Of a stretch of 64,000 nt of DNA, positions 1 to 11,129 are shown piece after piece. A model generated the notes under the pieces. That model was not told the origin of the DNA. It was given only the letters and a program-made list of their open reading frames with translations, and did no database searches. Numbering within the stretch: the stretch's first letter is position 1; each line of letters begins with the position of its first letter. Position numbers and translations under genes: made by a program. The stretch is from Armigeres subalbatus (lineage: Eukaryota > Arthropoda > Insecta > Diptera > Culicidae). The stretch is from contig NC_085141.1 in NCBI RefSeq assembly GCF_024139115.2, positions 45,753,065 through 45,817,064 of the forward strand, written 5' to 3'.

Positions 1-430
1 GAAGAGACACGAAGACAAGTAGACAAGAAGACTAGAAGACAAGAAGACAAGGAGACAAGAAGAAAAAAAACAAAAAGACAAGAAGACAAGAAAAGACGAC
101 AAGAAGAAAAAAAGACAAGAAGACAAGACATAAAAAGACAATAAGATAAGAATACAAGAAGACAAAAAGACTGGAAGGCTAGAACACAAGAAATCAGAAA
201 GTTAAACATAAAAACAAGAAGGCGAGAAGGCAAGAAGACAAGAAGAAAAGAAGACAAGCAGACATGATGACAAAAAGACTGGAAGGTTAGAAGACAAGAA
301 GGCAAAAAGGCAATAAGACAAAAAGACAATAAGACAAAAAGACAAGAGGACATGAAGACAAGAAGCAAGAATACAAAAAGAAAACAAGATAAGAAGAGAA
401 GAAAAGAAGACAAAATGACAAGACGACACA
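1..430. repeat. Purine-rich imperfect tandem repeat (AAGACAAG type), left flank of array 1
   Basis: The plus strand is built from variants of AAGACAAG, with almost no T, and runs off the left edge of the window. The same sequence type resumes at about 5100-5595 on the other side of the minisatellite, so the minisatellite appears to have expanded within a pre-existing simple repeat. Open frames in it are low-complexity by-products. No gene is seen. Confidence 0.85.
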
Positions 431-3400
431 AAGACTTTCGAAGGAATTACTGGAGGAACTTCCGGAGGAATTCCTGGAGAAACTTCCGAAGTAATTCCTG
501 GAGGAACCTCCGAAGTAATTCCTGGAGGAACTTCCGAAGTAATTCCTGGAGGAACTTCCGAAGTAATTCCTGGAGGAACTTCCGAAGGAATTCCTGGAGG
601 AACTTCCGAAGGAATTCCCGGAGGAACTTCCGAAGGAATTCCTGGAGGAACTTCCGAAGGAATTCCTGGAGGAACTTCCGAAGGAATTCCCGGAGGAACT
701 TCCGAAGGAATTCCGGAAGGAACTTCAGAAGGAATTGGAGGAACTTCCGAAGGAATTCCCGGAGGAACTTCCGAAGGAATTCGGAGGAACTTCGAAGGAA
801 TTCGGAGGAACTTCCGAAGGAATTCCCGGAGGAACTTCCGAAGGAATTCGGAGGAACTTCCGAAGGAATTCCGGAGGAACTTCGAAGGAATTCGGAGGAA
901 CTTCCGAAGGAATTCCCGGAGGAACTTCCGAAGGAATTCTGGAGGAACTTCCGAAGGAATTCCCGTAGGAACTTTTGAAGGAATTCCTTGAGGAACTTCT
1001 AAAGGGATTCCCGGAGGAACTTCCGAAAGAATTCCCTGAGGAACTTCCGAAGGGATTACTGGAGGAACTTTCGAAGGAATTACCGGAGGAATTTCCGAGG
1101 GAATTCCCGGAGAAACTTCCGAAGGAATTCCTGGAGGAACTTCCGAAGGAATTCGGAGGAACTTCCGAAGGAATTCGGAGGAACTTCCGAAGGAATTCGG
1201 AGGAACTTCCGAAGGAATTCGGAGGAACTTCGAAGGAATTCCCGGAGGAACTTCCGAAGGAATTCTCGGAGGAACTTCCGAAGGAATTCCCGGAGGAACT
1301 TCGAAGGAATTCGGAGGAACTTCCGAAGGAATTCGGAGGAACTTCCGAAGGAATTCCCGGAGGAACTTCCGAAGGAATTCGGAGGAACTTCCGAAGGAAT
1401 TCGGAGGAACTTCCGAAGGAATTCCCGGAGGAACTTCCGAAGGAATTCCCGGAGGAACTTCCGAAGGAATTCGGAGGAACTTCGAAGGAATTCCCGGAGG
1501 AACTTCGAAGGAATTCCCGGAGGAACTTCCGAAGGAATTCCCGGAGGAACTTCGAAGGAATTCGGAGGAACTTCCGAAGGAATTCGGAGGAACTTCCGAA
1601 GGAATTCGGAGGAACTTCGAAGGAATTCGGAAGAACTTCCGAAGGAATTCCTGGAGGAGCTTCTGAAAGAATTCCCGGAGGAACTTCCGAAGGAATTCCC
1701 GGAGGAACTTCCGAAGGAACTACCGAAGGAATTCCCGTAGGAACTTCCGAAAGAAATCCAGGAGAAACTTACAAAGGAACTCCCGGAGGAACTTTCGAAG
1801 AAACTTCCGAAGGAATTCCCGGAGGAACTTCCGAAGAAATTCCCGGAGGAACTTCTGAAAGAATTCTCGGAGGAACTTGCGAAGGAATTACCGGAGGAAC
1901 TTCCGAAAGAATTTCCGGAGGAACTTCCGAAGGAATTTCCAGAGGAACTTCCGAAGGAATTCCCAGAGGAACTTCCGAAGGAATTCTTGGAGGAACTTCC
2001 GAAGGAATTCCGGAGGAACTTCCGAAGGAATTCGGAGGAACTTCGAAGGAATTCCCGGAGGAACTTCGAAGGAATTCCAGGAGGAACTTCGAAGGAATTC
2101 GGAGGAACTTCGAAGGAATTTCCGGAGGAACTTCCGAAGGAATTCCCGGAGGAACTTCCGAAGAAATTCCCGGAGGAACTTCCGAAGGAATTCCCGGAGG
2201 AACTTCTGAAGGAATTCCCGGAGGAACTTCCGAAGGAATTCCCGGAGGAACTTCCGAAGGAATTTCCGGAGGAACTTCCGAAGGAATTCCCGGAGGAACT
2301 TCCGAAGGAATTCCCGGAGGAACTTTCGAAGAAATTCCCGGAGGAACTTTCGAAGAAATTCCCGGAGGAACTTTCGAAGAAATTCCCGGAGGAACTTCCG
2401 AAGGAATTCCCGGAGGAACTTCCGAAGGAATTCCCGGAGGAACTTCCGAAGGAATTCCCGGAGGAATTTCGAAAGGAATTCCCGAAGGAACTTCCGAAGG
2501 AATTCCGGAGGAACTTCGAAGGAATTCGGAGGAACTTCCGAAGGAATTCCCGGAGGAACTTCGAAGGAATTCGGAGGAACTTCGAAGGAATTCGGAGGAA
2601 CTTCCGAAGGAATTCGGAGGAACTTCCGAAGGAATTCGGAGGAACTTCCGAAGGAATTCGGAGGAACTTCCGAAGGAATTCCCGGAGGAACTTCCGGAGG
2701 AATTCCCGGAGGAACTTCCGAAGGAATTCGGAGGAACTTCGAAGGAATTCGGAGGAACTTCCGAAGGAATTCGGAGGAACTTCGAAGGAATTCCCGGAGG
2801 AACTTCCGAAGGAATTCGGAGGAACTTCGAAGGAATTCCCGGAGGAACTTCCGAAGGAATTCCCGGAGGAACTTCCGAGGCAATTCGGAGGAACTTCCGA
2901 AGCAATTCCCGGAGGAACTTCCGAAGGAATTCGGAGAAACTTCCGAAGGAATTCTGAAGAACTTCGAAGGAATTCCGGAGGAACTTCCGAAGGAATTCCG
3001 GAGGAACTTCGAAGGAATTCTGGAGGAACTTCCGAAGGAATTCCGGAGGAACTTCGAAGGAATTCGGAGGAACTTCGAAGGAATTGGAGGAACTTCCGAA
3101 GGAATTCCCGGAGGAACTTCGAAGGAATTCGGGAGGAACTTCCGGAGGAATTCCGGAGGAACTTCGGAGGAATTCTCGGAGGAACTTCCGGAGGAATTCG
3201 GAGGAACTTCCGGAGGAATTCCCGGAGGAACTTCGGAGGAATTCCGGAGGAACTTCCGGAGGAATTCGGAGGAACTTCCGGAGGAATTCCCGGAGGAACT
3301 TCGGAGGAATTCCCGGAGGAACTTCCAGAGGAATTCCCGGAGGAACTTCCGAAGGAATTCGGAGGAACTTCCGAAGGAATTCGGAGGAACTTCCGAAGGA

Positions 3401-5100
3401 ATTCTCGGAGGAACTTCCGAAGGAATTCGGAGGAACTTCGAAAGAATTCCCGGAGGAACTTCCGAAGGAATTCGGAGGAACTTCGAAGGAATTCCGGAGG
3501 AACTTCCGAAGGAATTCGGAGGAACTTCGAAGGAATTCGGAGGAACTTCGAAGGAATTCCCGGAGGAACTTCCGAAGGAATTCCCGGAGGAACTTCGAAG
3601 GAATTCGGAGGATTTTCCGAAGGAATTCCCGGAGGAACTTCCGAAGGAATTCCCGGAGGAACTTCCGAAGGAATTCCCGGAGGAACTTCCGAAGGAATTC
3701 CCGGAGGAACTTCCGAAGGAAGGAGAAGCAAGAACGTCCAAAGGAATTCCTGGAGGTACTTCCGAAGGAAGGAGAAGCAAGAACGTCCAAAGGAATTCCT
3801 GGAGGTACTTCCGAAGGAATTCCTGGAGGAACTTCCGAAGGAACTCCTGGAGGAACTTCCGAAGGAATTCCCGGAGGAACTTCCGAAGGAATTCCTGGAG
3901 GAACTTCCGAAGGAATTCCTGGAGGAACTTTCGAAGGAATTCCTGGAGGAACTTCCGAAGGAATTCCTGGAGGAACTTCCGAAGGAATTCGGAGGAACTT
4001 CGAAGGAATTCCGGAGGAACTTCGAAGGAATTCCCGGAGGAACTTCCGAAGGAATTCCTGGAGGAACTTCGAAGGAATTCCTGGAGGAACTTCCAAGGAA
4101 TTCCTTGAGGAACTTCCAAGGAATTCCTGGAGGAACTTCCAAGGAATTCCTGGAGGAATTCCTGGAGGAACTTCCGAAGGAATTCCTGGAGGAACTTCCG
4201 GAGCAATTCCTGGAGGAACTTCCGAAGGAATTCCTGGAGGAACTTCCGAAGGAATTCCTGGAGGAACTTCCGAAGGAATTCCTGGAGGAACTTCCGAAGG
4301 AATTCCTGGAGGAACTTCCGAAGGAATTCCTGGAGGAACTTCCGAAGGAATTCCTGGAGGAACTTCCGAAGGAATTCCTGGAGGAACTTCTGGAGGAACT
4401 TCTGGAGGAACTTCCGAAAGAGGAATTCCTGGAGGAACTTCCGACGGAATTCCTGGAGAAACTTCCGACGGAATTCCTGGAGGAACTTCCGACGGAATTC
4501 CTGGAGGAACTTCCGACGGAATTCCTGGAGGAACTTCCGACGGAATTCCTGGAGGAACTTCCGACGGAATTCCTGGAGGAACTTCCGACGGAATTCCTGG
4601 AGGAACTTCCGACGGAATTGCTGGAGGAACTTCCGACGGAATTCCTGGAGGAACTTCCGACGGAATTCCTGGAGGAACTTCCGAAGGAATTCCCGGAGGA
4701 ACTTCCGACGGAATTCTTGGAGGAACTTCCGACGGAATTCCTGGAGGAACCTTCGACGGAATTCCTAGAGGAACTTCCGACGGAATTCCTGGAGGAACTT
4801 TCGACGGAATTCCTAGAGGAACTTCCGACGGAATTCCTGGAGGAACTTCCGACGGAATTCCTGGAGGAACTTCCGACGGAATTCCTGGAGGAACTTCCGA
4901 CGGAATTCCTGGAGGAACTTCCGACGGAATTGCTGGAGGAACTTCCGACGGAATTCCTGGAGGAACTTCCGACGGAATTCCTGGAGGAACTTCCGACGGA
5001 ATTCCTGGAGGAACTTCCGACGGAATTGCTGGAGGAACTTCCGACGGAATTCCTGGAGGAAGTTCCGACGGAATTCCTGGAGGAACTTTCGAAGAAATTC
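431..5100. repeat. Minisatellite array 1, ~24-bp unit (about 200 copies)
   Basis: The unit is two related 12-mers, GGAGGAACTTCC followed by GAAGGAATTCCC, so an EcoRI site (GAATTC) recurs in most units. Full-length 24-bp units dominate both ends and about 2200-2460. Much of 740-1620 and 2500-3600 has shortened 21- to 23-bp units, lacking C or CC after AATTC or one C in ACTTCC. Sub-domains are visible: GAAGTAATTCCT units near 480-570, CGGAGGAATT units at about 3130-3330, and GACGG units from about 4440 to 5070. A 24-bp unit keeps every frame on both strands open, which explains the very long low-complexity open frames here. They are not genes. The array may lie in an intron of the minus-strand gene starting at 7968 (inference). 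Confidence 0.95.
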
Positions 5101-5600
5101 CTGGAGGAAAAGAAGACAAAAACAAAAGAAGATAAGAAAACAAGAAGGCAAGAAGACTAGAAGACAAGAAGACTAGAAGACAAGAAGACAAGAAGACAAA
5201 AAAGACACGAAGACAAGAAGACAAAAAAGACACGAAGACAAGAAGACAAAAAAAGACACGAAGACAAGAAGACAAAAAACATGAAGACAAGAAGACTGGA
5301 AGGCTAGAAGACAAGAAATCAGGAAGACATTAGACACGAAGACAAGACTAGAATACAAAAAGACAAAAGACAAGAAGACAAGAAGACAAGATGACATGAA
5401 GACAAAAAGACAAGAAGACATAAAGACAAGATGGCAGGAAGATACGAAGACAAGAAGACAAGAAGTTGCGAAGACAAGAAGACTAGAAGACAATAAGATT
5501 AGAAGACAGGACGACAAGCAGACAAGAAGACAAGAAGACAAGAACACAAAAAGACAAGAAGACAAGAAAACAAAAAGACAAGAAGACAAGTATACAAATC
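5101..5600. repeat. Purine-rich AAGACAAG-type repeat, right flank of array 1
   Basis: Same composition as 1-430 and nearly free of T on the plus strand. It ends where unique sequence begins at about 5600. Its strong strand asymmetry could favour triplex or R-loop structures, but nothing in the sequence proves that. Confidence 0.85.
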
Positions 5601-7880
5601 CATGATCAAAGTAACACAATTTGCAAACCAATCCCAGTTGAACCAGCATCATCATTATCATAATCCGACGCACGTGAGCCTTCAAGAGGTATCCGATTAT
5701 ATCCACACCTCTCGCAGCTGTTCCATTTAACCCATCAGCATTCTCCCATCAGCCTGAGCAGATCTCGAAACAAGAGTTCCCCCGATAAAAACCAAACTTG
5801 AAAACGGATCCACTTAGCCGTTGATGATGCTGGCTGGGTGGATGTGACACTGATGACGGCGCCTCGGCCTCGTAAGCAGAAGGATTGGTTCGCTAATGCT
5901 CACTCACTCGTTCGCTGGTGGGCTGATTTGCATAAGTGGAAAATGCTTTTAGGAGATCTTGTGCACAGCCTCCTCTATGCCAGTCAGTTTCTATGGGAAC
6001 ATTTTGGAAAAACAAACAAGTGCCTACTATGCGGTCGTGGCCTGGCAGCAAAGCCTGATCCCACGTCTCGGGAGCGTAGACAACATTAGCTAACCACACC
6101 ACGTGATGCCTACTTGAGGTCGTAAAAAGGGCGAATAACGGCTCGGAAGCTCATCTTCTTCGTGAGCAGGGAGTGCGAAAAGTTAAAATGGGTCTAAACT
6201 TGCTCATTAGAGTGAGCAAAGTGCCCAGCTAAAGAGCTTACACAACTCCGAAATTGGAACGAGCGCCGAGTCCGGATGATTTAAACTTTGTGCTTCCTCC
6301 CGCGCGCTCTGTTTAAACTGTCAGATTAAATAATCCACTTGAGAGGCGGAAGTTCTGACACGGCTGGGTGGGGTAACATGGAATCCCACAAGCACGGGCA
6401 GGAAGAGGGGTGTGTTTATTATTATAATTTAAATTGCTCACTTTTATCAACTAAACGTGTGGTTCTCGGGCTTGTGAGCCGTGTGCGGATGTGACTTTTG
6501 AACTGTCGGTCGTCAGCCGGTCGGCCAACTGGGGACAAGTTGGGCTGTATCAACAATGTGGACGGAAATGGTCCCACTCAGGAAGGAAGTTGTGGCTGTT
6601 GGGAAATTTAAATGAGCAAATTTCACACCATGCTGGGGAGATGATGAGGAGAATGCTTTGATGTAGTGAAAGAATAAGTGGGAAAATTGGATTTGTATTG
6701 CATTCAGTCTTTTTCATTTGGGCCTGGAGGTAAAGCCGGCTGCAGATGTTCTGATAGATACGGAATGCCATTTATGAACGCTGGAGTTTTTCATCTAACG
6801 GATAACTAGTACGAACAATTAACAAGACAGAACTATCATCTGCATTAGTGAAAGGATGATAAGACGAACTATTAGATGAAGTTTATGCATATTCAATAAA
6901 TAAGCTTAGTCAGACTATGTCAGATTTTCTTACAATTTCGAATAAGAATCTTTCAAAATCTATATAAAAACAGGGCTTGATTTTTAATATAGTTTAAACT
7001 TTACAATTTAGCACGCTTTTCTTACCATTATTGTATAAGATGCATATATTTTTTTAAAAGCATCTAACAATTTTGTATATGCCCAGTGTTCATACTGCAT
7101 TAGATAGTACACTAATTTACCATCTAATAGATGGATGAAAAAGCAAAAACCACTTCAATACTGTAGACTGTAGATCAGTTCTCTCAAAACGTTTATTATA
7201 TTAAAAATCATAGGAAAACTGAATTTTCCATCTGACTTTCAAACATTCATCTTATCTGCAATAAAAAAGGCAGCACCAATTTCTTCGCTTCGTTTACCAT
7301 ACAATTAAGAAGCAAACTCATTTACCTATAATTCCTGTTATTTTAATGTAATTTTAATGCGGTGTGTGTTTTCCAAAATAAACCTTTCAAATATTCATAA
7401 GTTGACTCAGCTACAATTCGAGGCTCAGTTTCGCTCCAGAATCCAGCTGTTACACGACACTATTATCCTTGATACTAATTTCGATAAAAAAAATACAAAT
7501 TTCCTGTTGAAGTCACGCTTGGCAAAAAACAATCTCCATAATCGTCAAGAAAATGAACTTTTCAACCCTCTTCGTCATTTTTCTCGCCTTGCTAACTTGA
7601 CCAAAACGTAATTGAGATTGCCTGTGGATGAAAAGTTAAAAGTCGATTACCTAATCCTACTTATCCCTTCTGTAAGGGATCAGCTTCAATCTCCTAATTC
7701 AAAGTTTCTTGATTCGAAACCGTAATTTTCCGTCAAACATGCTCAGAAAGCCATCACCCTCTCCCACAGCCCGAAACACATGTTAAACGTGTGAAAACGT
7801 TCCAAACGATTCGATTACTCCACACTTGCCCGGAATATCAAAGCTGCGGTACGCTGAGAAATTCCCAAGACTAGACTTAC
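5601..7880. other. Mostly unique DNA, no exon recognised; possible first intron of the minus-strand gene
   Basis: The GC-moderate stretch 5640-6550 and the AT-rich stretch 6780-7780 contain only short open frames without recognisable domains. If the exon at 7881-7968 is real, this stretch and possibly the whole of array 1 form the intron downstream of its donor site. No terminal inverted repeats or retrotransposon motifs were recognised. Confidence 0.4.
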
Positions 7881-7968
7881 CATTCACCAGCACGGCCAAC
7901 TGTCCAAGCCAGAGCAGCAGCAATCCGGCTCCGGTGGCCACCGATTTTCGTTTGGTCGTGGTTGTCAT
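7881..7968 (-). CDS. First coding exon of an unidentified secreted or membrane protein (signal peptide, then splice donor)
   Basis: Read on the minus strand, an ATG at 7968 opens 29 codons plus one base. They encode a classic signal peptide: a short basic n-region (TTTTKRK), a hydrophobic core containing GLLLLWLGQLAVLV, and a small-residue end (NG). The exon stops at 7881, where the next bases are GTAAGT, a strong splice donor, giving a phase-1 intron. A phase-1 intron directly after the signal peptide is common in genes for secreted and cell-surface proteins, so an extracellular or receptor product is likely (inference). No downstream exon is recognised in 1-7880, so the rest of the gene is either off the left edge or too short to recognise. 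The family cannot be named from the leader alone. A chance open frame is the alternative, but leader plus donor together make that less likely. Confidence 0.55.
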
Positions 7969-8563
7969 CCTCCGCTCCCCGTCCTGTTTCCACTTGTCAT
8001 CGTCAGCGTCCTAGGCCTCGCCACCCTCTGCGCCGTCATGCGAACGATCACTATTTTGTAATTCCAACCACGTATTCGACCCTCCTAGCAGCGGCAAGGC
8101 GAAAGGATCCCTTCTATTTATTTTGCGATACTCTTTCGTTTCGCTTTGCTGTTTTAGTTGCCTGAACTAACAACGCGGCAGCCCACCATAGACGCGACGC
8201 CGAACTCGTTCATCTCCAGTGGCAGTAGGCAAGCTTTGCTTAAATTTTCTCACTCAAAGCCAGCTGGGATCCTTCGCGCACGATGGGTCCTAGGAAATGG
8301 AATGGCATGAAACAAAACATGCGAAGGAAAGTTTCACACTTTATTGACACATTTTCTATTCTTTCACTTTTCTTAGATTACCCTCCATCTCGGGGTATCG
8401 TTCGGTTTCGTTCAGAAGTCCTGGGGTCGTGAGCCGTTGCCGGTTATTGGGTGTTGTTTTTCTTCTCCCTAGAAATTGATACTGTTTCTTGCACTTTGAA
8501 AGCTACACTTTATCACTCGAGGGATCCAGTTTGTTCTGATTAGCGAAGTCTGGCTGAAGCAAT
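7969..8563 (-). other. Probable 5' untranslated region of the signal-peptide gene
   Basis: The DNA upstream of the ATG at 7968 is of balanced composition, lacks recognisable repeats and has no long open frame, as expected for a leader. On the minus strand a pyrimidine-rich stretch ending in TTTTCAG at 8570-8564 could be a splice acceptor starting the exon at 8563. Alternatively, the TATATAAG at 8611-8604 could be a TATA box, with transcription starting near 8575. The two readings exclude each other and the sequence does not decide between them. Confidence 0.3.
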
Positions 8564-9228
8564 CTGAAAATATGCAGGAAAATAAAGTTCAGTTAGATTC
8601 GCGCTTATATACGGGAGAAGTTGATGAAATTCTTCGCTCAATCTTCTCAGTCGGAGATCCTTTCGAAACGACCCTATTCCACTCGAACAAATATGTTCAT
8701 TAACTGGAATCGGTGTCAGCTCGGAACGAATCACCTTTGCGTTCTTTCCCTTTTATCGCTTACATCAGCACCTGTCAGACAAAGTAGGCCATGGGAAGCC
8801 GGCGAAGGTCTTTCTTCGAGTTGCCATGATGACGAATGTGAATGGTATTGACTGGTACCAAGGTGGCGGGCGGAGGCGGCGGGGCGAAATTGCATTGCCC
8901 TCACTATTTCCTTTTTCCAAATTGACAGCAACATCTTCCCCGTCCGACGTGAGACATGAAGGAAATGAAACCATCAATAATATAGTAACACTTGTCTCGT
9001 TTTGGATTCGGAGCGTGAGGGAGTTCACATACCTTGGTTTCACGTCCCATATGATGTGCATAGCAAGATGAAATCTTAGAAAATGCCCTTTTCTTCATAT
9101 AGAAGATATTGTAATCAGAATTTATCGATAATTTTTATTGATCCCCTGTCATATTCGATACATTTGTTTGAAACTTTTTAGCATTCGAATAGAATGGATG
9201 ATATTAATCATCTTTCAAACTTAAACGC
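8564..9228. other. Candidate upstream region; no gene recognised
   Basis: Mixed composition, GC-richer around 8740-8960, with only short overlapping open frames on both strands and no recognisable domain. It could hold promoter elements of the minus-strand gene whose ATG is at 7968, but apart from the TATATAAG at 8611-8604 no specific site stands out. Confidence 0.3.
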
Positions 9229-9262
9229 ACATGTTCATGATACAATTAGAGGCGAAAGTACA
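9229..9262 (+). repeat. Left arm of a split palindrome
   Basis: These 34 bases match the reverse complement of 15231-15264 at 31 positions. The two arms lie just outside the target duplications of the hAT-like segment 9291-15186, so that segment inserted near the centre of an older inverted-repeat element of roughly 140 bp or more. Confidence 0.75.
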
Positions 9263-9282
9263 GATAGTTGATATGTAGTACT

Positions 9283-9290
9283 GTTAGGAT
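9283..9290 (+). repeat. Left 8-bp target-site duplication of carrier segment A
   Basis: GTTAGGAT, repeated exactly at 15187-15194. An 8-bp duplication is the signature of hAT-superfamily (and P-like) transposition. Confidence 0.8.
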
Positions 9291-9801
9291 TAGACCTGTG
9301 CGCCGCCGCCGGTGATTTTCGCACGCCGCCGCCACGCATACGCCGCTGTATACAAATTTTACACGCCGATGGCTATTGAAGGACTATTGAACCAGTAGGT
9401 TAATGGGTTTAGTACATTTTGCCAAAAGAGCTTAACCGACGTTTTTCTTCTTGGTAAAATAAATTGACGAACATGATCGTTAAGGCTTATTTTTGCTGTT
9501 ATCTCGTTAAGAAATATGACGTTTCACAAGTTTACTGAAAACCGGCAATCAAAGATTGCCATAGCTATTGGTAGTTCGAAACTTTACCGCGTTTCAGCAT
9601 ACCTGTCTGTCAAACACAAAACTTCTAGCGTGCTCTATTTCTGTTGAAACAAAAAAACGTGAAAAAGTAAAATCAATGAAAAAATTAATTCTTTTTAGTA
9701 ATCATTTAATCTGATTTAACTTTCTCCGGACAATCTGCTCAAAACTCTCAGTAGATTATGAATTGACTTCAACATTGAAAATAATGGAACTTATGTACGT
9801 T

Positions 9802-10103
9802 GAGGGCCCTTCTTAGCCGTACGGTACGACGCGCGGCTTCAAAGCAAGACCATACTGAGGGAGGCTGGGTTAGATTCCCAGTGCCGGTCGAGGCAATTTT
9901 CGGATTGTAAATTATCTCAACTTCCTTGGGCATAAAAGTATCATCGTGTGTAGCCTCATGATATACGAATGCAGAAATGGTAACTTGGCTTAGAAACCTC
10001 GCAGTTAATAACTGTGGAAGTGCTTCATGAACACTAAGCTGCGAGGCGGCTCTGTCCCAATGTGGGGATGTAATGCCAATAAGAGGAAAGAAGAATGAAG
10101 AAG
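9802..10103 (+). mobile_element. tRNA-derived SINE, Feilai-like, full length
   Basis: It starts GGGCCCTTCTTAGCC. A tRNA-like head has an A-box-like TTAGCCGTACGGT and a B-box-like GGGTTAGATTCCCAG with one change from the GTTCGA consensus. A tRNA-unrelated body follows (CTGGGCATAAAAGTATCATC appears as CTTGGGCATAAAAG here), then a 3' tail of GAAGAA repeats. It is flanked by the perfect 9-bp duplication ATGTACGTT at 9793-9801 and 10104-10112. It inserted into carrier segment A and therefore post-dates it. Confidence 0.85.
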
Positions 10104-10112
10104 ATGTACGTT

Positions 10113-11129
10113 ATTTATTTCAGTCCAGCTGTTTTTCACCTCAAAAAATGGCACCTAGATCTATGAAAATCGCTTCCTTCGCGTGAAATATTTAAAATGA
10201 TACATGATGATGGGAAAATTACGAACCAATATACGAGAAAGGACCATTTAGGTAGCCCCCTGTTCCCGTCTCAACTTTTACAGCGAGAATGAAAATCCAG
10301 TGCATTTTTATAGGCAAATTTGTATTCGCATAACTTGTACCTTTTCTCAAGTTTCAATCAGCAATTTGTACAACAACAGAAAAATGGCCTTGAATATATT
10401 CTACTCCCATGTTGATTGACTCTTTTGATTCTTGTTTAGACTTATCTAAAAATATTTTTTTGCTGAACTTCGGCAAAGCACTTTACCGACCAATTCGGCA
10501 ACGCTACCGAGCTGGCAAATTTTGACAGCTGGATGGTATCGAACATTATACGACCAATCGGTAATTTGAACTTCCACCGAGATATCAGCTGTTGGATTCT
10601 CGTCAATTTATTTTGCCGGCCTCGGCGAATAAAAATAAGTGTGTAAGTTCCCATCCTATCGGAAATACATATTTCCAGTCAAGTTCATGTTACATTTATC
10701 TACATACTTCCAAGTATGCAGGAATTATTGAATGGCGTCCAACCCCCAACTGAAACTAGCATTGACCGAATTATGCTCGGGCAAACATATACATATTTTT
10801 TCCTAAGGCTGCGTCTCATTTCCCGAATAAAACTCAAATAAAATTTTAAAGTGATAATTGAATAATTTCCGTATAAGGTCGAAGAAATACTGACGCGTGT
10901 GCGTGCGTGAACGCGTCCAAGACAAACTCTTGCTGATATCGCTCGACGCGTCAGCATATCATCGCCCTAATGCTGGTCACGCAAAGAGATAACTTTTGAC
11001 AGAAATTGAATTGTTTTTGACAGATGTCTTATTGGTGTCTTTGGTGTTTTGATCTGAAATTATTTCAGAATTTTATTTAAAATTTCAATTTATATAAATT
11101 TGAAAAGTGATAAAAAATGGTTTTGAATT
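10113..11129. other. AT-rich body of carrier segment A, no gene seen
   Basis: Only open frames of up to about 85 codons occur, with no recognisable domain and no transposase motif. Nothing else stands out. Confidence 0.5.

Noticed and set aside
431..5100. Array 1 as a cluster of heat-shock elements (alternating GAA and TTC)
   Set aside because: GAA/TTC blocks in the unit are spaced four bases apart, not the five required by nGAAnnTTCn.
975..5314. Open frames of up to about 1180 codons on both strands in array 1
   Set aside because: They arise from a 24-bp unit without stop codons. All frames and both strands are open, unit-length changes shift the frame repeatedly, and the products are pure low-complexity repeats.
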